A stretch of 50,452 nt of DNA, taken from Trichodesmium sp. MAG_R03 (GTDB lineage Bacteria > Cyanobacteriota > Cyanobacteriia > Cyanobacteriales > Microcoleaceae). This document shows, piece after piece, positions 25,178 through 34,151 of the stretch. Position numbers and translations under genes: made by a program. Under the pieces are notes generated by a model that was given only the letters and a program-made list of their open reading frames with translations, did no database searches and was not told the DNA's origin. The stretch covers positions 1 to 50,452 of the forward strand of contig JAKQYF010000008.1 of NCBI GenBank assembly GCA_023356535.1. Reading direction: 5' to 3'. Position 1 is the first letter of the stretch, and every line of letters starts with the position of its first letter.

Positions 25178-26095
25178 ATGACCATGCCTTCCACTATCAA
25201 AGTTACTGTTCCTGCAACTACTGCTAACTTAGGTCCCGGTTTTGACTGCCTCGGTGCTGCCCTCTCCTTATATAACAACTTCAAATTTTCTATTGCGGAC
25301 GGCCCAACAAAAGTCAAAATAACTGTTACAGGCGAAGAAGCTTCACGAGTCAGCACAGATAAAGACAATCTTGCCTATCAAGCATTTGTAAAATTATATG
25401 AATATATCAATCAAACTCCTCCATCCGTGCTAGTAGAAATTGATTTGGGTATACCCTTAGCCAGAGGACTAGGCAGTTCGGCCACCGCAATAGTTGGAGG
25501 TTTAGTAGGGGCCAATAAACTAGCAGGTAATCCTTTGAACCAAACTGAAGTTATGAATTTAGCCATTGCTATTGAAGGACACCCAGATAATGTCGTACCT
25601 GCCTTACTTGGTGGTTGTCGTTTAACTGCTTCTACCCCCACAAGTTGGGTAGTATGCGACATTCCCTGGCATCCCGATATTGTGCCAGTAGTAGCAATTC
25701 CAGACTTTGAACTTTCAACAACAGAAGCGCGACGAGTTATACCAACAGAATATAGTCGCGCTAATGCTATATTTAATTGTGCCCATTTAGGAATTTTGTT
25801 AAGAGGTTTAGACACAGGTTACAGAGAGTGGTTGACAGCAGGAATGCAAGATAAAATGCACCAGTCCTACCGTAAATTTTTAATTAAAGGATACGAGGAA
25901 CTACGTTCTGCTGCCTTAAATGCTGGTGCTTATGAAATGGTTATTAGTGGTGCAGGTCCAACTTTATTAGCACTGACAAATCTATCCACAAGTTTAACAG
26001 TAGTAAAAGCAATGACAGAAGCTTGGAAAAATCAGGGAGTAGTAACACAGGTACAAGTTTTGGAAATTAACACTACAGGAGTAGTTTGCATTTAA
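25178..26095 (+). CDS. thrB: Homoserine kinase
   Basis: A GHMP-family cytosolic kinase that phosphorylates L-homoserine in threonine synthesis. The 305-residue protein is the usual length. It has the N-terminal TIKVTVPATTANLGPGFDCL, the ATP-binding P-loop-like motif GIPLARGLGSSATAIVGG (91-108), EGHPDNVVPALLGG and the C-terminal GAYEMVISGAGPTLLAL. Two ATG codons are in frame (25178 and 25184); either could start. No hom or thrC gene is adjacent, as is common in cyanobacteria. The tandem array ends 142 bases upstream, so promoter elements must lie in that short gap or within the last repeat. Confidence 0.95.
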   Translation: MTMPSTIKVTVPATTANLGPGFDCLGAALSLYNNFKFSIADGPTKVKITVTGEEASRVSTDKDNLAYQAFVKLYEYINQTPPSVLVEIDLGIPLARGLGSSATAIVGGLVGANKLAGNPLNQTEVMNLAIAIEGHPDNVVPALLGGCRLTASTPTSWVVCDIPWHPDIVPVVAIPDFELSTTEARRVIPTEYSRANAIFNCAHLGILLRGLDTGYREWLTAGMQDKMHQSYRKFLIKGYEELRSAALNAGAYEMVISGAGPTLLALTNLSTSLTVVKAMTEAWKNQGVVTQVQVLEINTTGVVCI

Positions 26096-26396
26096 TGCCA
26101 GGATTTTTAAGTGACTAAAATGATATAATCGTTATAGTTACTAATTTTATCGACAAATCTACTCAAGCTTTATAAGGTTTGAACCCTACAGGGCAAAATA
26201 CAAGCCTTTCTACCAGCTCTCCATCAAAGACAGAATTACCAGCTACCTTTTATTAAATAATTTACGCCACGCTCTAATAGTTTATTTACAATAAATCTAC
26301 TAGACTATATAGATATAATATAGATATAATAATCCATCTTGTTATTGCGCTTGAGCATTAAAGTTCTGGATGTAGATGATCACAGATTTGACTATC
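26096..26396. other. Intergenic spacer, nothing recognised
   Basis: AT-rich sequence after thrB with short TA-rich repeats (AGATATAATATAGATATAAT near 26311-26330) and no gene. The run GGTTTGAACCC near 26177 looks like a T-arm, but no tRNA can be folded around it. Confidence 0.5.
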
Positions 26397-26838
26397 GGGA
26401 CTTACGCAAAAAAGCAGTAAAAAATAGGATCAAAAATAGACGGCCAGAGGTTGTTACGTCTAAAAGTTGACATCCTCCCCGGCCTAAAGGCACTGGGTTT
26501 CCTAGCCAGCCGTAGCTCCGATGCGGGTTGACGTTTCACGGGCTGCCGCTACTTTGGCAGTAGTCTTACACTTGCCGACCCGTCCGTTTTTTGTCTCGGT
26601 ATGCCTACCCGCGACTAATATATTTCCTGTGAACTAAAAACCAACAAGGACTAGAGCAGTGAAAAAAAATCAACTAAAAAATTGCCCGCTTATGGGCGAG
26701 GCTTTAAACCCAATGTTTCGGTAAAAAGACCTGATTCCTTTATTACCAAGGATTCTCGGCATTTTTAGGGTTTTGACGTAATTCCCTTGCCTAGAGCAAC
26801 TTTCAAGCCTTTTTCTACCTAGAAAATGTGTAAGTCCC
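26397..26838. mobile_element. 442-bp inverted-repeat element, GGGACTTACGCA termini
   Basis: GGGACTTACGCA (26397-26408) and TGTGTAAGTCCC (26827-26838) are inverted complements with one mismatch. They match the ends of the 88-bp element at 3637-3724. The interior is larger than in the other copies because it contains an IS605-like right end on the minus strand. It also holds a GCCCGCTTATGGGC hairpin near 26685-26698. No transposase frame is present. Confidence 0.65.
26466..26600 (-). mobile_element. IS200/IS605-like right-end (omega-RNA 3' end) relic
   Basis: On the minus strand the segment ends in AGGCCGGGGAGGATGTCAAC, the typical terminus of IS605/IS1341 elements. It is preceded by GCTAGGAAACCCAGTGCC and a GC-rich run that looks like the degraded 3' part of tnpB with its overlapping guide RNA. 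GC content is clearly higher than in the flanks. The upstream tnpB body is not recognisable, so it is a fragment. Confidence 0.55.
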
Positions 26839-26909
26839 ACTATATTTGTCGATATTTAATTAAACTTGACTTGTCTTGATACTCTTAGTTGTCCATATAG
26901 TGGAGAGGA

Positions 26910-27698
26910 CTAGTTTTGCTTTTCACAACAGCCAGATAAGAAAATTCCACCAACTACTAAAGCTAAGCCAGCGAATGTTGCTGGTTCTGGAATTGACTCA
27001 ACATTAGATATAATAGCATCTGTTGGTTTGGAGTCGTGGTTAGGTTGACCCCGTGTATTTATTGTCGCTTTAACTACGAAATCATCAAAGTCATTGCTAC
27101 TAGTCCATGTCGTGTTGTCTTCAAAGAAGAGTTTAACTAGACTTTCATTAAAGAGGTCGCCCTTGAACAAAACTCTTTGCTGACCAGCAAGAATGGTATT
27201 ATCAATGCTAGAGTCATAGTCATTTTTTGTCATCTTAAAGTTTCCGTCACCTATGGCTCCATCTCCTGTACCAAATTTATACCAAGTTGGGTTTTCAGAG
27301 GTTGTAGAATACTGAATATTGTAAGGTGTGTCTGGGTTACCGTCCGGGTTTAAGCTTTCTAAGAAAAGTGTGTAATTGGTGTTAGCTTCAAATGTGAAAC
27401 TATTACTTGTCTGAGTAACTGCAATACCGGCTGTTCCCAAGTTGTCATTTGCCCAACCACTACCAGGGTCTATATTCAAATCTTCTACCAACAGAATTTC
27501 TGCTTTCTCTGTATCCAAGTTTTTTACACCAAAGTTTGCTTGCCACCAACCATTTGATTGTAAGAAATCAAATTGTACTGTAGTCTCTTTCTCAAAGTAA
27601 ATACCTTGATCGTCAAACATAGAAGCAGCTTGAGCAGGTATAGTAGCTATTAAACCGCCGATTATCGCCACTGAAAATATAGATAATTTAGTTTTCAT
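26910..27698 (-). CDS. Secreted PEP-CTERM sorting-domain protein
   Basis: A 262-residue exported protein. An N-terminal signal peptide (MKTKLSIFSVAIIGGLIATI, cleaved near QAAS) is followed by a beta-rich body of about 200 residues without recognised catalytic motif. The C-terminal sorting signal has the order SIPEPATFAGLALVVGG, a hydrophobic helix, then CCEKQN. This is the PEP-CTERM type, handled by exosortase and linked in bacteria to exopolysaccharide-associated surface proteins. The tail motif is unambiguous. The Cys pair before the short polar end is slightly unusual, as most tails end in Arg/Lys. Its closeness to the exopolysaccharide locus (1.3 kb away) fits that role, but the function of the body is unknown. 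Confidence 0.88.
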   Translation of the reverse strand: MKTKLSIFSVAIIGGLIATIPAQAASMFDDQGIYFEKETTVQFDFLQSNGWWQANFGVKNLDTEKAEILLVEDLNIDPGSGWANDNLGTAGIAVTQTSNSFTFEANTNYTLFLESLNPDGNPDTPYNIQYSTTSENPTWYKFGTGDGAIGDGNFKMTKNDYDSSIDNTILAGQQRVLFKGDLFNESLVKLFFEDNTTWTSSNDFDDFVVKATINTRGQPNHDSKPTDAIISNVESIPEPATFAGLALVVGGIFLSGCCEKQN

Positions 27699-28203
27699 TA
27701 CTTTATTTTCTTGATTTCACTATTCTCTAAATAATAACCCTATTCAGCCTGGAAAATCAATAGTTTTGTGATAAGCTTCATTAAATCTTTAAATAACTCT
27801 TCTTATTACCAATAAAATGTCTATGAAATTCCACATTCCGCACTTCATAATGTATTATGGAAGGGTACATGAATCATCATTAGAATTTTAGCCAACAAAT
27901 TAGTTGATAGAACATACAAAAGTGAGCGGTACAAGTATTGTTGGTGAACCTAGAGGTTCTGTTGACAGCAGAAAACACAGGAGTAACTAAACTCCCGTCA
28001 AGAGTATCAATCAATTTTTTCAATTCAGGTAGTGCGATCGCCATCCGGGCGGCTCGGAGAACCATCCCTTAGAGGTGCTTAGCACTATCGTCTTCCCGAC
28101 GGTGGGGAACACCATCGCTTACCCGAAGCACATCACAGATAATATTTTGACAACAAGAGAGTAAAAACTCAAAAACTAAGCTCCCTTCTTCTGTGAAATT
28201 AAC
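27699..28203. repeat. Intergenic spacer holding a GC-rich HIP1-containing repeat
   Basis: From about 28033 to 28130 there is a block far richer in GC than its surroundings: GCGATCGCCATCCGGGCGGC, TTAGAGGTGCTTAGCACTAT, TCTTCCCGACGGTGGGGAAC. It contains small hairpins and resembles interspersed cyanobacterial repeats built around HIP1. I have no second copy in this window. A minus-strand frame over it (27880-28065) has no family signature. Confidence 0.45.
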
Positions 28204-28456
28204 TAGGCTTTGCTGAAAAAGTTTTTTAAGGAGCACAGCAGTAGTTAGGGACGTTCCACAGAAAGTCCCTACAGAGGAACAGGGAAGGTATAGATGAGGT
28301 AGTCGGATCTACTTTTCCCTTTTTTTATACATCGTTATTGCAACTAGATCCTTGATTTTTGGCGTATTTTAGCAAAAAATGGGGCATTATCAAGGAATTA
28401 AAAATTCCTTAAATCCTTATGGTGTAAGTTTTTTGAATTAATTCAGCAAGTTCTAA
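28204..28456 (+). mobile_element. 253-bp MITE-like element, TTAGG-TTGCTGA family
   Basis: It starts TAGGCTTTGCTGAAAAAGTT and ends ATTCAGCAAGTTCTAAC, imperfect inverted complements matching the 15061 copy's ends. The inside has TTAGGGACGTTC and AGTCCCTACAGAG (a worn version of the 30-bp palindrome), then GAGGTAGTCGGATCTACTTT as in the 6554 copy. The distal half has diverged. Confidence 0.7.
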
Positions 28457-28974
28457 CTACTTTTGCACAACGGAGTTCTATCTTCAGCTTTATGATATCA
28501 CTTCAAATTACTAAACATCATAAGTAATTCTATTTAATTAGACAGAGAGGCCTTCTGTGATTTATTGTACGACATTATGATACAAAATCCTATTTATAGC
28601 CATGAGCATTCACATATTTCTATGCTACTATTGTCTTTATATGTAGTATGAATTTGTGCTACTATTACCAATACTTTCACATATACTACATTAGCAGAAT
28701 TTGTACTATGTAAACATGCCAGCCCACGTTGCTATAGAAAAGCTGATTATAAATATCTATATTATGCCTTGCCCTATAATCAGTCTATAATAACCGGATT
28801 TGCTATCAAATGCGGAATGTGGGCTACACGAATATGTGTTAATTCTTTTACAGCCCTTTCCTTTGATATGAGGTACATTTACACGGGCAAAATGCCCGTA
28901 ATACATGATTTTTACCATTTACCCTGTACATCATTTGCCCGAAATCTGCTTTATATTTAATCAGCAAGCTCTAT
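28457..28974. other. Intergenic spacer downstream of wzc
   Basis: No convincing gene. Two dyads are visible: CTGATTATA with TATAATCAG (about 28742-28782), and a tight 7-bp hairpin ACGGGCA-AAA-TGCCCGT (28883-28899). A block TTTAATCAGCAAGCTC (28956-28971) resembles the end of the 15061-type element and abuts the wzc stop codon, so an element end may lie there. Confidence 0.5.
28883..28899. terminator. Possible hairpin terminator downstream of wzc
   Basis: A perfect 7-bp GC-rich stem with a 3-base loop lies about 75 bases past the wzc stop. It lacks a clean T-run on either strand, so it is only a weak terminator candidate. Confidence 0.3.
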
Positions 28975-31206
28975 TTAGAGTTTGATAAAATTGGTAACTA
29001 TCCCCAATACTGAACCACCAGAAATTTTAAATCTCTCTAAAGCTTTCATCAAAATGGAACGATCTGTCTTGGCAATGGCTACCACCACAATAGTTCCATC
29101 TGCATCAGTAGCTATTAAATTTGCGTCTGCTACATTAACCAGTGGGGGAGTATCATAGATGACTAAATCAAAAAAAGCTTGAAATTGTTCCATCAAATAT
29201 TGCTTCTTTTTAGATAAGAGCAACTTAATGGGCTCCTGGGGAACTTGACCTGCAGTCAATACAAACAGGTTATTGTTTATAGGCGATCGCTGGATCGCAT
29301 CATTCAAACTAAGGTCTGTAGAAAGAGCATCGCTAAACCCCTGTAAATTAGGCAAACCCAAGCGCAAATGAATTTGTGGGTCTCGGAGGTCTGCATCTAC
29401 CAACAGAACTTTCTGACCTACAACTGTAGCTATCTGAGCTAAGTTAATAGCAACAGTAGACTTACCATCTCCAGAGGTAGAAGAAGTTATGACCAAAGAT
29501 TTAAGTGATTTGTCCTCACTAAGCAAACTAACATTAGTATAAAAAGACCGAAAAGCCTCCAACAAACTAGTATTACTGTAAATTAACTCGAGAGGATCGT
29601 GCTCAACAAAATAATTATTATTTTTATCCATTGTGCTCAACACAGAAACTTTTTTTCTTTGAGCCTTCAGCTTTTTCTTGAGCCCCTTGGCTACAGGAAT
29701 CATTCCTAAGACAGGAAGTTTGGTAGCTGCTTTGACTTCTTCTGGAGTATGGAAGACCGTCATTAAAACTTCTATCAGAAAACCTACACCAACACCTAGT
29801 AATAGGCTAACAATTAATATTACAGCTAACTGACGCTTAGTTTGTGTATATTCAGTAGGTATAAGATTGCCATCTGTATTTTTTAGTAGTTGTGTTGCCT
29901 GAATTACTTGCCAAGGGACTTCTTGTCTAGCAGCATCAACTTCTAATGCTTCTAGTTTAGATAGAAACTCTTTGAGAGTTTTTGTAGCAACTTCTAATTC
30001 TCTTTTTAAATCTGCATATTGACGTGCTACTACTGGCAGTTGTTTAAGTTGTTTATTTAGTTTACTAATATTTTCAGCCAAAGCTCTTTCTTTAGCTTCT
30101 TGTTCCTCAATTTTACCAGATATTTTGTCTAATATAGTTTCAGCCTCTTGATACCCCAAAGCATTCAATTTTTTTTGCTTTTCTCGTAGCACTTGCATTG
30201 GTTCGCTATCATTCAAAAATAGGGTTGAGTGAGCACTAAGTTCACTGTCTAATTTCTGAATCTCTCTAATTAAAAATTCATAAGCTTTATTTTCTACTGA
30301 TAATACTGCAATAATATCTCTGTTTTCTAACTGTTTTCGTAAGTGATTATAGAGCGAGCGAGTTTCTGCTAATTCTCCTTGAAATTCTACTTGTTGTCTT
30401 TGAATAATTAATGACTGCTCGAACAATAAATTTTCAGCTTTGCTAGGATCAAATACATGATAATTTTGCCGTAGTTTTTGTACTTCTCTCTGTAATAAAT
30501 CAACACGCTGCCTTAACTTAGGCAGTTTCTCTTTGATAAAGTTAATTCCTTGACGTAGATTAGTGAGACGTTCTGTTAAACTGTACTCTAAATAAGCTTT
30601 TTCTAATGATTCTAATACAACTTTAATTTGTTTTGTGTCTTTATTTGTATAGTTAACTACTAAGATTTTTGTACCTTGTTCTTGAGAACCTTTTTCCACA
30701 CTAATCCGAGTAATATTAATGCCAGATCTTAGTAGGTTATAATTTATATTTGGATACTCAATCTTCAATCTCTCTACTATAGATTCAAGTATAGTCGGAC
30801 TCTTTAATACTCTAATTAAAGTTTCATAATCTATAAGACTATTTTGTTCAATTTTAATTTTTTGCATATCAGCTCTAGCATTAAAATTTTGAGCCATTAA
30901 AAATAGTCTAGCTAATCTCCCTTCTGCAGTAATTGGCTCCACTAATAATTTAAAAGAACCTTGATATACTGGAACTATTTGACGGGCACTTTGAACAATT
31001 AATCCTCCAGCAACTACACTTAGTGTTAATCCTACACCTATCATAATTAATAGACGACGGCGAACAACAGTAAAAATCCAACCCAAGCTAAAGTTTTCAT
31101 CTTCATTCTCTTCATTGTTTATTTGTAAAGCTTGAGGAAATGAAGGAGATAGTTGCTTACCATTATTTTTATGTGGAATTTGTTGATAATTAGTTTCATA
31201 ATCCAT
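28975..31206 (-). CDS. Wzc-like polysaccharide co-polymerase / CpsD-type ATPase
   Basis: A 743-residue protein that sets chain length in Wzx/Wzy exopolysaccharide assembly. The N-terminal Wzz domain has a first membrane helix at about 52-72 (LLIMIGVGLTLSVVAGGLIV), a long periplasmic coiled coil (about 200-430) and a second helix at about 460-482. The cytoplasmic BY-kinase-type domain has Walker A SSTSGDGKSTVAINLA (about 575-590), Walker A' VLLVDADLRDP and Walker B LVIYDTPP. It ends at SGGSVLGIVTNFIKL with no Tyr-rich tail, which usually carries the autophosphorylation cluster. It therefore may not self-phosphorylate in the usual way. It lies downstream of the Wza-like gene on the same strand, with an inverted-repeat element in the gap. 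Confidence 0.92.
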   Translation of the reverse strand: MDYETNYQQIPHKNNGKQLSPSFPQALQINNEENEDENFSLGWIFTVVRRRLLIMIGVGLTLSVVAGGLIVQSARQIVPVYQGSFKLLVEPITAEGRLARLFLMAQNFNARADMQKIKIEQNSLIDYETLIRVLKSPTILESIVERLKIEYPNINYNLLRSGINITRISVEKGSQEQGTKILVVNYTNKDTKQIKVVLESLEKAYLEYSLTERLTNLRQGINFIKEKLPKLRQRVDLLQREVQKLRQNYHVFDPSKAENLLFEQSLIIQRQQVEFQGELAETRSLYNHLRKQLENRDIIAVLSVENKAYEFLIREIQKLDSELSAHSTLFLNDSEPMQVLREKQKKLNALGYQEAETILDKISGKIEEQEAKERALAENISKLNKQLKQLPVVARQYADLKRELEVATKTLKEFLSKLEALEVDAARQEVPWQVIQATQLLKNTDGNLIPTEYTQTKRQLAVILIVSLLLGVGVGFLIEVLMTVFHTPEEVKAATKLPVLGMIPVAKGLKKKLKAQRKKVSVLSTMDKNNNYFVEHDPLELIYSNTSLLEAFRSFYTNVSLLSEDKSLKSLVITSSTSGDGKSTVAINLAQIATVVGQKVLLVDADLRDPQIHLRLGLPNLQGFSDALSTDLSLNDAIQRSPINNNLFVLTAGQVPQEPIKLLLSKKKQYLMEQFQAFFDLVIYDTPPLVNVADANLIATDADGTIVVVAIAKTDRSILMKALERFKISGGSVLGIVTNFIKL

Positions 31207-31240
31207 ATCTAACGCTGCTTGATTAAATAATTAATTTACT

Positions 31241-31329
31241 CAGGACTTACCTCTAAGGTACTATATATATCCTTGGTCCGTGGCCCTAGGGCTTACACCC
31301 CTACCAATAGCGTTCATGGGTAAGTCCTA
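31241..31329. mobile_element. 89-bp MITE-like element, GGACTTAC termini
   Basis: CAGGACTTAC (31241-31250) and GTAAGTCCTA (31320-31329) are inverted complements. They match the outer ten bases of the 3637-3724 element. It separates the Wza-like gene and wzc, so it lies within their probable transcript and could form an intercistronic hairpin. Confidence 0.65.
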
Positions 31330-31493
31330 TTAATCTTTTTAGCCTCAAAATAACCCTTAGCCTTATTTCATTTGCTCTATATAGGCACCTAAACAAAACT
31401 CTTTACCTAGTCTAATTTGATGCCAGGCATATAGTTGGAGTTAGGCCTGCAAAATGTGTAATTAATGTTGTATAATTGCTTAAGTATTTATTG

Positions 31494-32951
31494 TTAAAAA
31501 ATACCAAATACCTCGAAAAATCTCAGCACGGATAAGGTACTCACTCCAAATGCAAATGTAGTATTTAATGTATCTGATAGAGTAGCTATCCCATTCCTAC
31601 TCACAATAACAACATCATTATGGTATAATATAGGATTAGTTTCTTCATTAATTCCAGAAGCAAAATCAACAACTATAGTTTGCCGAGAAACAGTACCATT
31701 GGAGTTGAGGCGAATTAATTCTACAGAATTTCTCTTGGCTCTACTTCTATTAAATCCTCCTGCTTTTAATATAGCTTGATTCAAGGGAGTATTTGGCGGA
31801 ATTTTAACTTGTCCTGGTTTTGCGACTTCTCCTACTACTGAAACTTGTATTTCATTAAGAGCAAAGCTAGCTGCTGCTAATTCATGTGCTTCTGTTAACT
31901 TAATCTTTGAGGCAGTGGGAATTACAATCATATCTCCTTGCTGCAAAATTGCATCTTGATTAATATCTCCACTCTGTAGCAGTTCCCATAAATCTAGATT
32001 TACTGTTTGGATAGCTCCCACCCTTGTCTGTCTTCGCAGTTGGATATGACGAATATCAGCTAGTGGTTTAATTCCTCCAGCTAACTGAATGGCTCTAGTT
32101 ACAGTAGGTTGTCCAGTAACATTAAACTCTGATTTTGTATCTCCCCCACTCACAACATAAGCACCAGGACGTTTAACTTCTCCAACTACTGTCACATTTC
32201 GGGGTTGATCTAGAGGGGTAGCAAAAGCAGTTGTGGCTATTTGGTATGTTTCTTGAAGGTTAATACTTTTAGCAGTAGGTACAAAAATAGAATCCCCATC
32301 TCGCAATGTCATATCTTGAGAGCGATCGCCACTTGTGAGCATTTCCCAAAGATCAACATTAATAATCACTTCTCGACTTCCTCTTTGGGAGCGACGAATT
32401 TTAACTTGTCCTATGTCTGCAGCGAGGGTGATCCCCTTAGCCAGTTTTATTGCCTGAAGCATCGTGGGATATTGAGTTCCTGGATTCTGTCCTACACCAG
32501 ATTTTAAGGCCACTGCATAAGAACCTGGTTGATTTACTTCCCCAGAAATCCAGATATTGAAAGGCCGAGAAGCTTTAAGTTTAACTGCTACAACGGAACG
32601 TTTCAGGACATTTGCATATTTTGCAGAAATAGTATTGCTAGCTTCGGTAACTGTCAAGCCTTTAAGATCAACACTACCCACTAAAAATAAATCGATCACT
32701 CCATCTGCTGGAATTTGATAGTCCCCACTATATTCAGGTACCCCCAGTATATTAATATTAATTATATCTCCACCACCTAACCTATAGGCACTATAACTTA
32801 GATAAGAATCGGTTTCTACTAATTCTGAGACGGAATCATCATTTTGATTGATTGGCTGTGCTAGTGCTGCAATATAATCTAACTGTATTAGGCCAAATAA
32901 ATTCCAGCAACTTAGACCTAATAAAAATCTAGTAATCAGGGAAAACCGCAT
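31494..32951 (-). CDS. Wza-like polysaccharide export protein (Poly_export + SLBB)
   Basis: A 485-residue periplasmic/outer-membrane export protein. The N-terminal signal (about 1-31, ending AALAQP) lacks a lipobox Cys at the cleavage site, unlike E. coli Wza. The Poly_export domain follows: YRLGGGDIININILGVPEYS and VIDLFLVGSVDLKGLTVTEA. Three SLBB-type domains then repeat the pattern VxGEVxxPGxYxV (ISGEVNQPGSYAV, VVGEVKRPGAYVV, VVGEVAKPGQVKI), each followed by QAIxLAGGI-like and DLWELLxSGD segments. A short hydrophobic end (TLNTTFAFGVSTLSVL) could span the membrane. It should form the export channel that works with the Wzc-like protein encoded downstream. Confidence 0.92.
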   Translation of the reverse strand: MRFSLITRFLLGLSCWNLFGLIQLDYIAALAQPINQNDDSVSELVETDSYLSYSAYRLGGGDIININILGVPEYSGDYQIPADGVIDLFLVGSVDLKGLTVTEASNTISAKYANVLKRSVVAVKLKASRPFNIWISGEVNQPGSYAVALKSGVGQNPGTQYPTMLQAIKLAKGITLAADIGQVKIRRSQRGSREVIINVDLWEMLTSGDRSQDMTLRDGDSIFVPTAKSINLQETYQIATTAFATPLDQPRNVTVVGEVKRPGAYVVSGGDTKSEFNVTGQPTVTRAIQLAGGIKPLADIRHIQLRRQTRVGAIQTVNLDLWELLQSGDINQDAILQQGDMIVIPTASKIKLTEAHELAAASFALNEIQVSVVGEVAKPGQVKIPPNTPLNQAILKAGGFNRSRAKRNSVELIRLNSNGTVSRQTIVVDFASGINEETNPILYHNDVVIVSRNGIATLSDTLNTTFAFGVSTLSVLRFFEVFGIF

Positions 32952-32992
32952 CTACATTACTCCCCCATATCAATTAACTATTACTTATGATT

Positions 32993-33781
32993 CTATTGCT
33001 TATAATCCTCAAGCGGGATTTTTTTAATGAATAATCCGATCATCATATTTCCTAACCACCCAAAACATAAATCCAATAGGTAATAACAACATTGTACAAC
33101 TACCTTGCCCCTTTGGCCACCACCAAAAATTTTTCCTACCTTATCCATTACCAAATTATGATTCCATAAACGAATTGGTTTGATATAGCATGGGAGTTGC
33201 AAAATATAACTCTTAACCACTTGTTCAAACATTAATTTGTTCCACCGAAATACATAGTTAACTGCACCGCCATGATCTTCCCATTCCATTCCTAGCAAGT
33301 TTGCTACTATTCCAGCATGGGGTTCAATCATCATTACTGCTTTCTTGGCCACTCGAATCATTTCTGTTAAACCAAGAACTGGACGAGGAAGATGATGCAG
33401 TCCATCTTGTACTAAGACTAAATCGTAAGATTTATCTGGTATATCTAAATTTTCGGCATTCATAACTTTTGTTTTGAGCCGTGAATCTCTAAGTTGACAT
33501 CCCTGTATTGCATTTTCAGATATATCTGAAACTGTAACTGAGCGAAAACCCATATTAGCTAATACTGTACCTTCTCCACCTACTCCACCACATACATTAA
33601 TACATCCCAGTCTTGAGGCAATGAATTTGTGATTTGCATCAGATGTTTGACTCCTATTTGAAGTCTTCTGTCAAGTAGATATCTGGTTAGGGGGTCAGTA
33701 TCATCCCCATAAGACCAATTATTAGGCTTTGAGTAAATATCCTCATAAGGTTTCTTTTTGTTTTTGTACTCCTGTATTCAT
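32993..33781 (-). pseudogene. Class I SAM methyltransferase, frameshifted
   Basis: The open part (32993-33553, 186 codons) starts inside a methyltransferase fold at MGFRSVTVSDISENAIQGC, with AENLDIPDKSYDLVLVQDGL (motifs II-III). Extending upstream in the same frame gives SRLGCINVCGGVGGEGTVLA, the missing motif I. About 33630 the homology jumps to another frame, reading YEDIYSKPNNWSYGDDTDPL and TRYLLDRRLQIGVKHLM. A second shift near 33750 is needed to reach an ATG at 33781. One deletion or insertion near 33625-33645 thus splits the gene. A shorter protein could start at 33553, but without the SAM-binding loop it is unlikely to work. Confidence 0.75.
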
Positions 33782-33901
33782 TTGTCAATTTTCCTTGTTA
33801 ATAATTAGTGAATAAAATTTACTGGCCTAACAATAACCAGAACTTTTTTTATTTTAGTATTTATTTTAGTACATCAAACTAAAAACGTTAGAATTATAAG
33901 C

Positions 33902-33993
33902 ATGGTCATTTTAATTTAGATTGAGACAAGTATTTCTTGCTATAACTAGGTTTCAGCAGCAAAAGTTTTCTCTTCTTATTTGAAATCACTATA
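33902..33993 (+). mobile_element. MITE-like element, TAGTCATTT family, between direct repeats
   Basis: It shares ATTTAGATTGAGACAAGTAT, CTTGCTATAACTA-GTTTCAGC and CTTATTTGAAAT with the copies at 39135, 48564 and 48739. The ends GGTCATTTTAAT and TTGAAATCACTATA are roughly inverted. The 17-mer TTAGTACATCAAACTAA lies on both sides (33866-33882 and 33998-34014). Confidence 0.7.
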
Positions 33994-34151
33994 TATCTTA
34001 GTACATCAAACTAAGAATATGATAATTATATAGATTATAAGTTTCAGTATAGTAAAATTTAAGGATTTTTGATGAGATAAAAAAATTACTAACTAGAATA
34101 ATTTAGGGTATAATACATAATAATTTCTCAGGCATAAACTTGTAGCTAATC

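Noticed and set aside
26170..26200. T-arm-like GGTTTGAACCC suggesting a tRNA
   Set aside because: No acceptor stem, D-arm or anticodon arm can be placed around it.
27880..28065. Minus-strand 61-codon open frame
   Set aside because: It overlaps a GC-rich HIP1 repeat, has no ribosome binding site and no recognisable motif. Kept only as part of the spacer.
28769..28960. Plus-strand 63-codon open frame downstream of wzc
   Set aside because: Composition is not protein-like, it runs through a hairpin, and it has no ribosome binding site or homologue I recognise.
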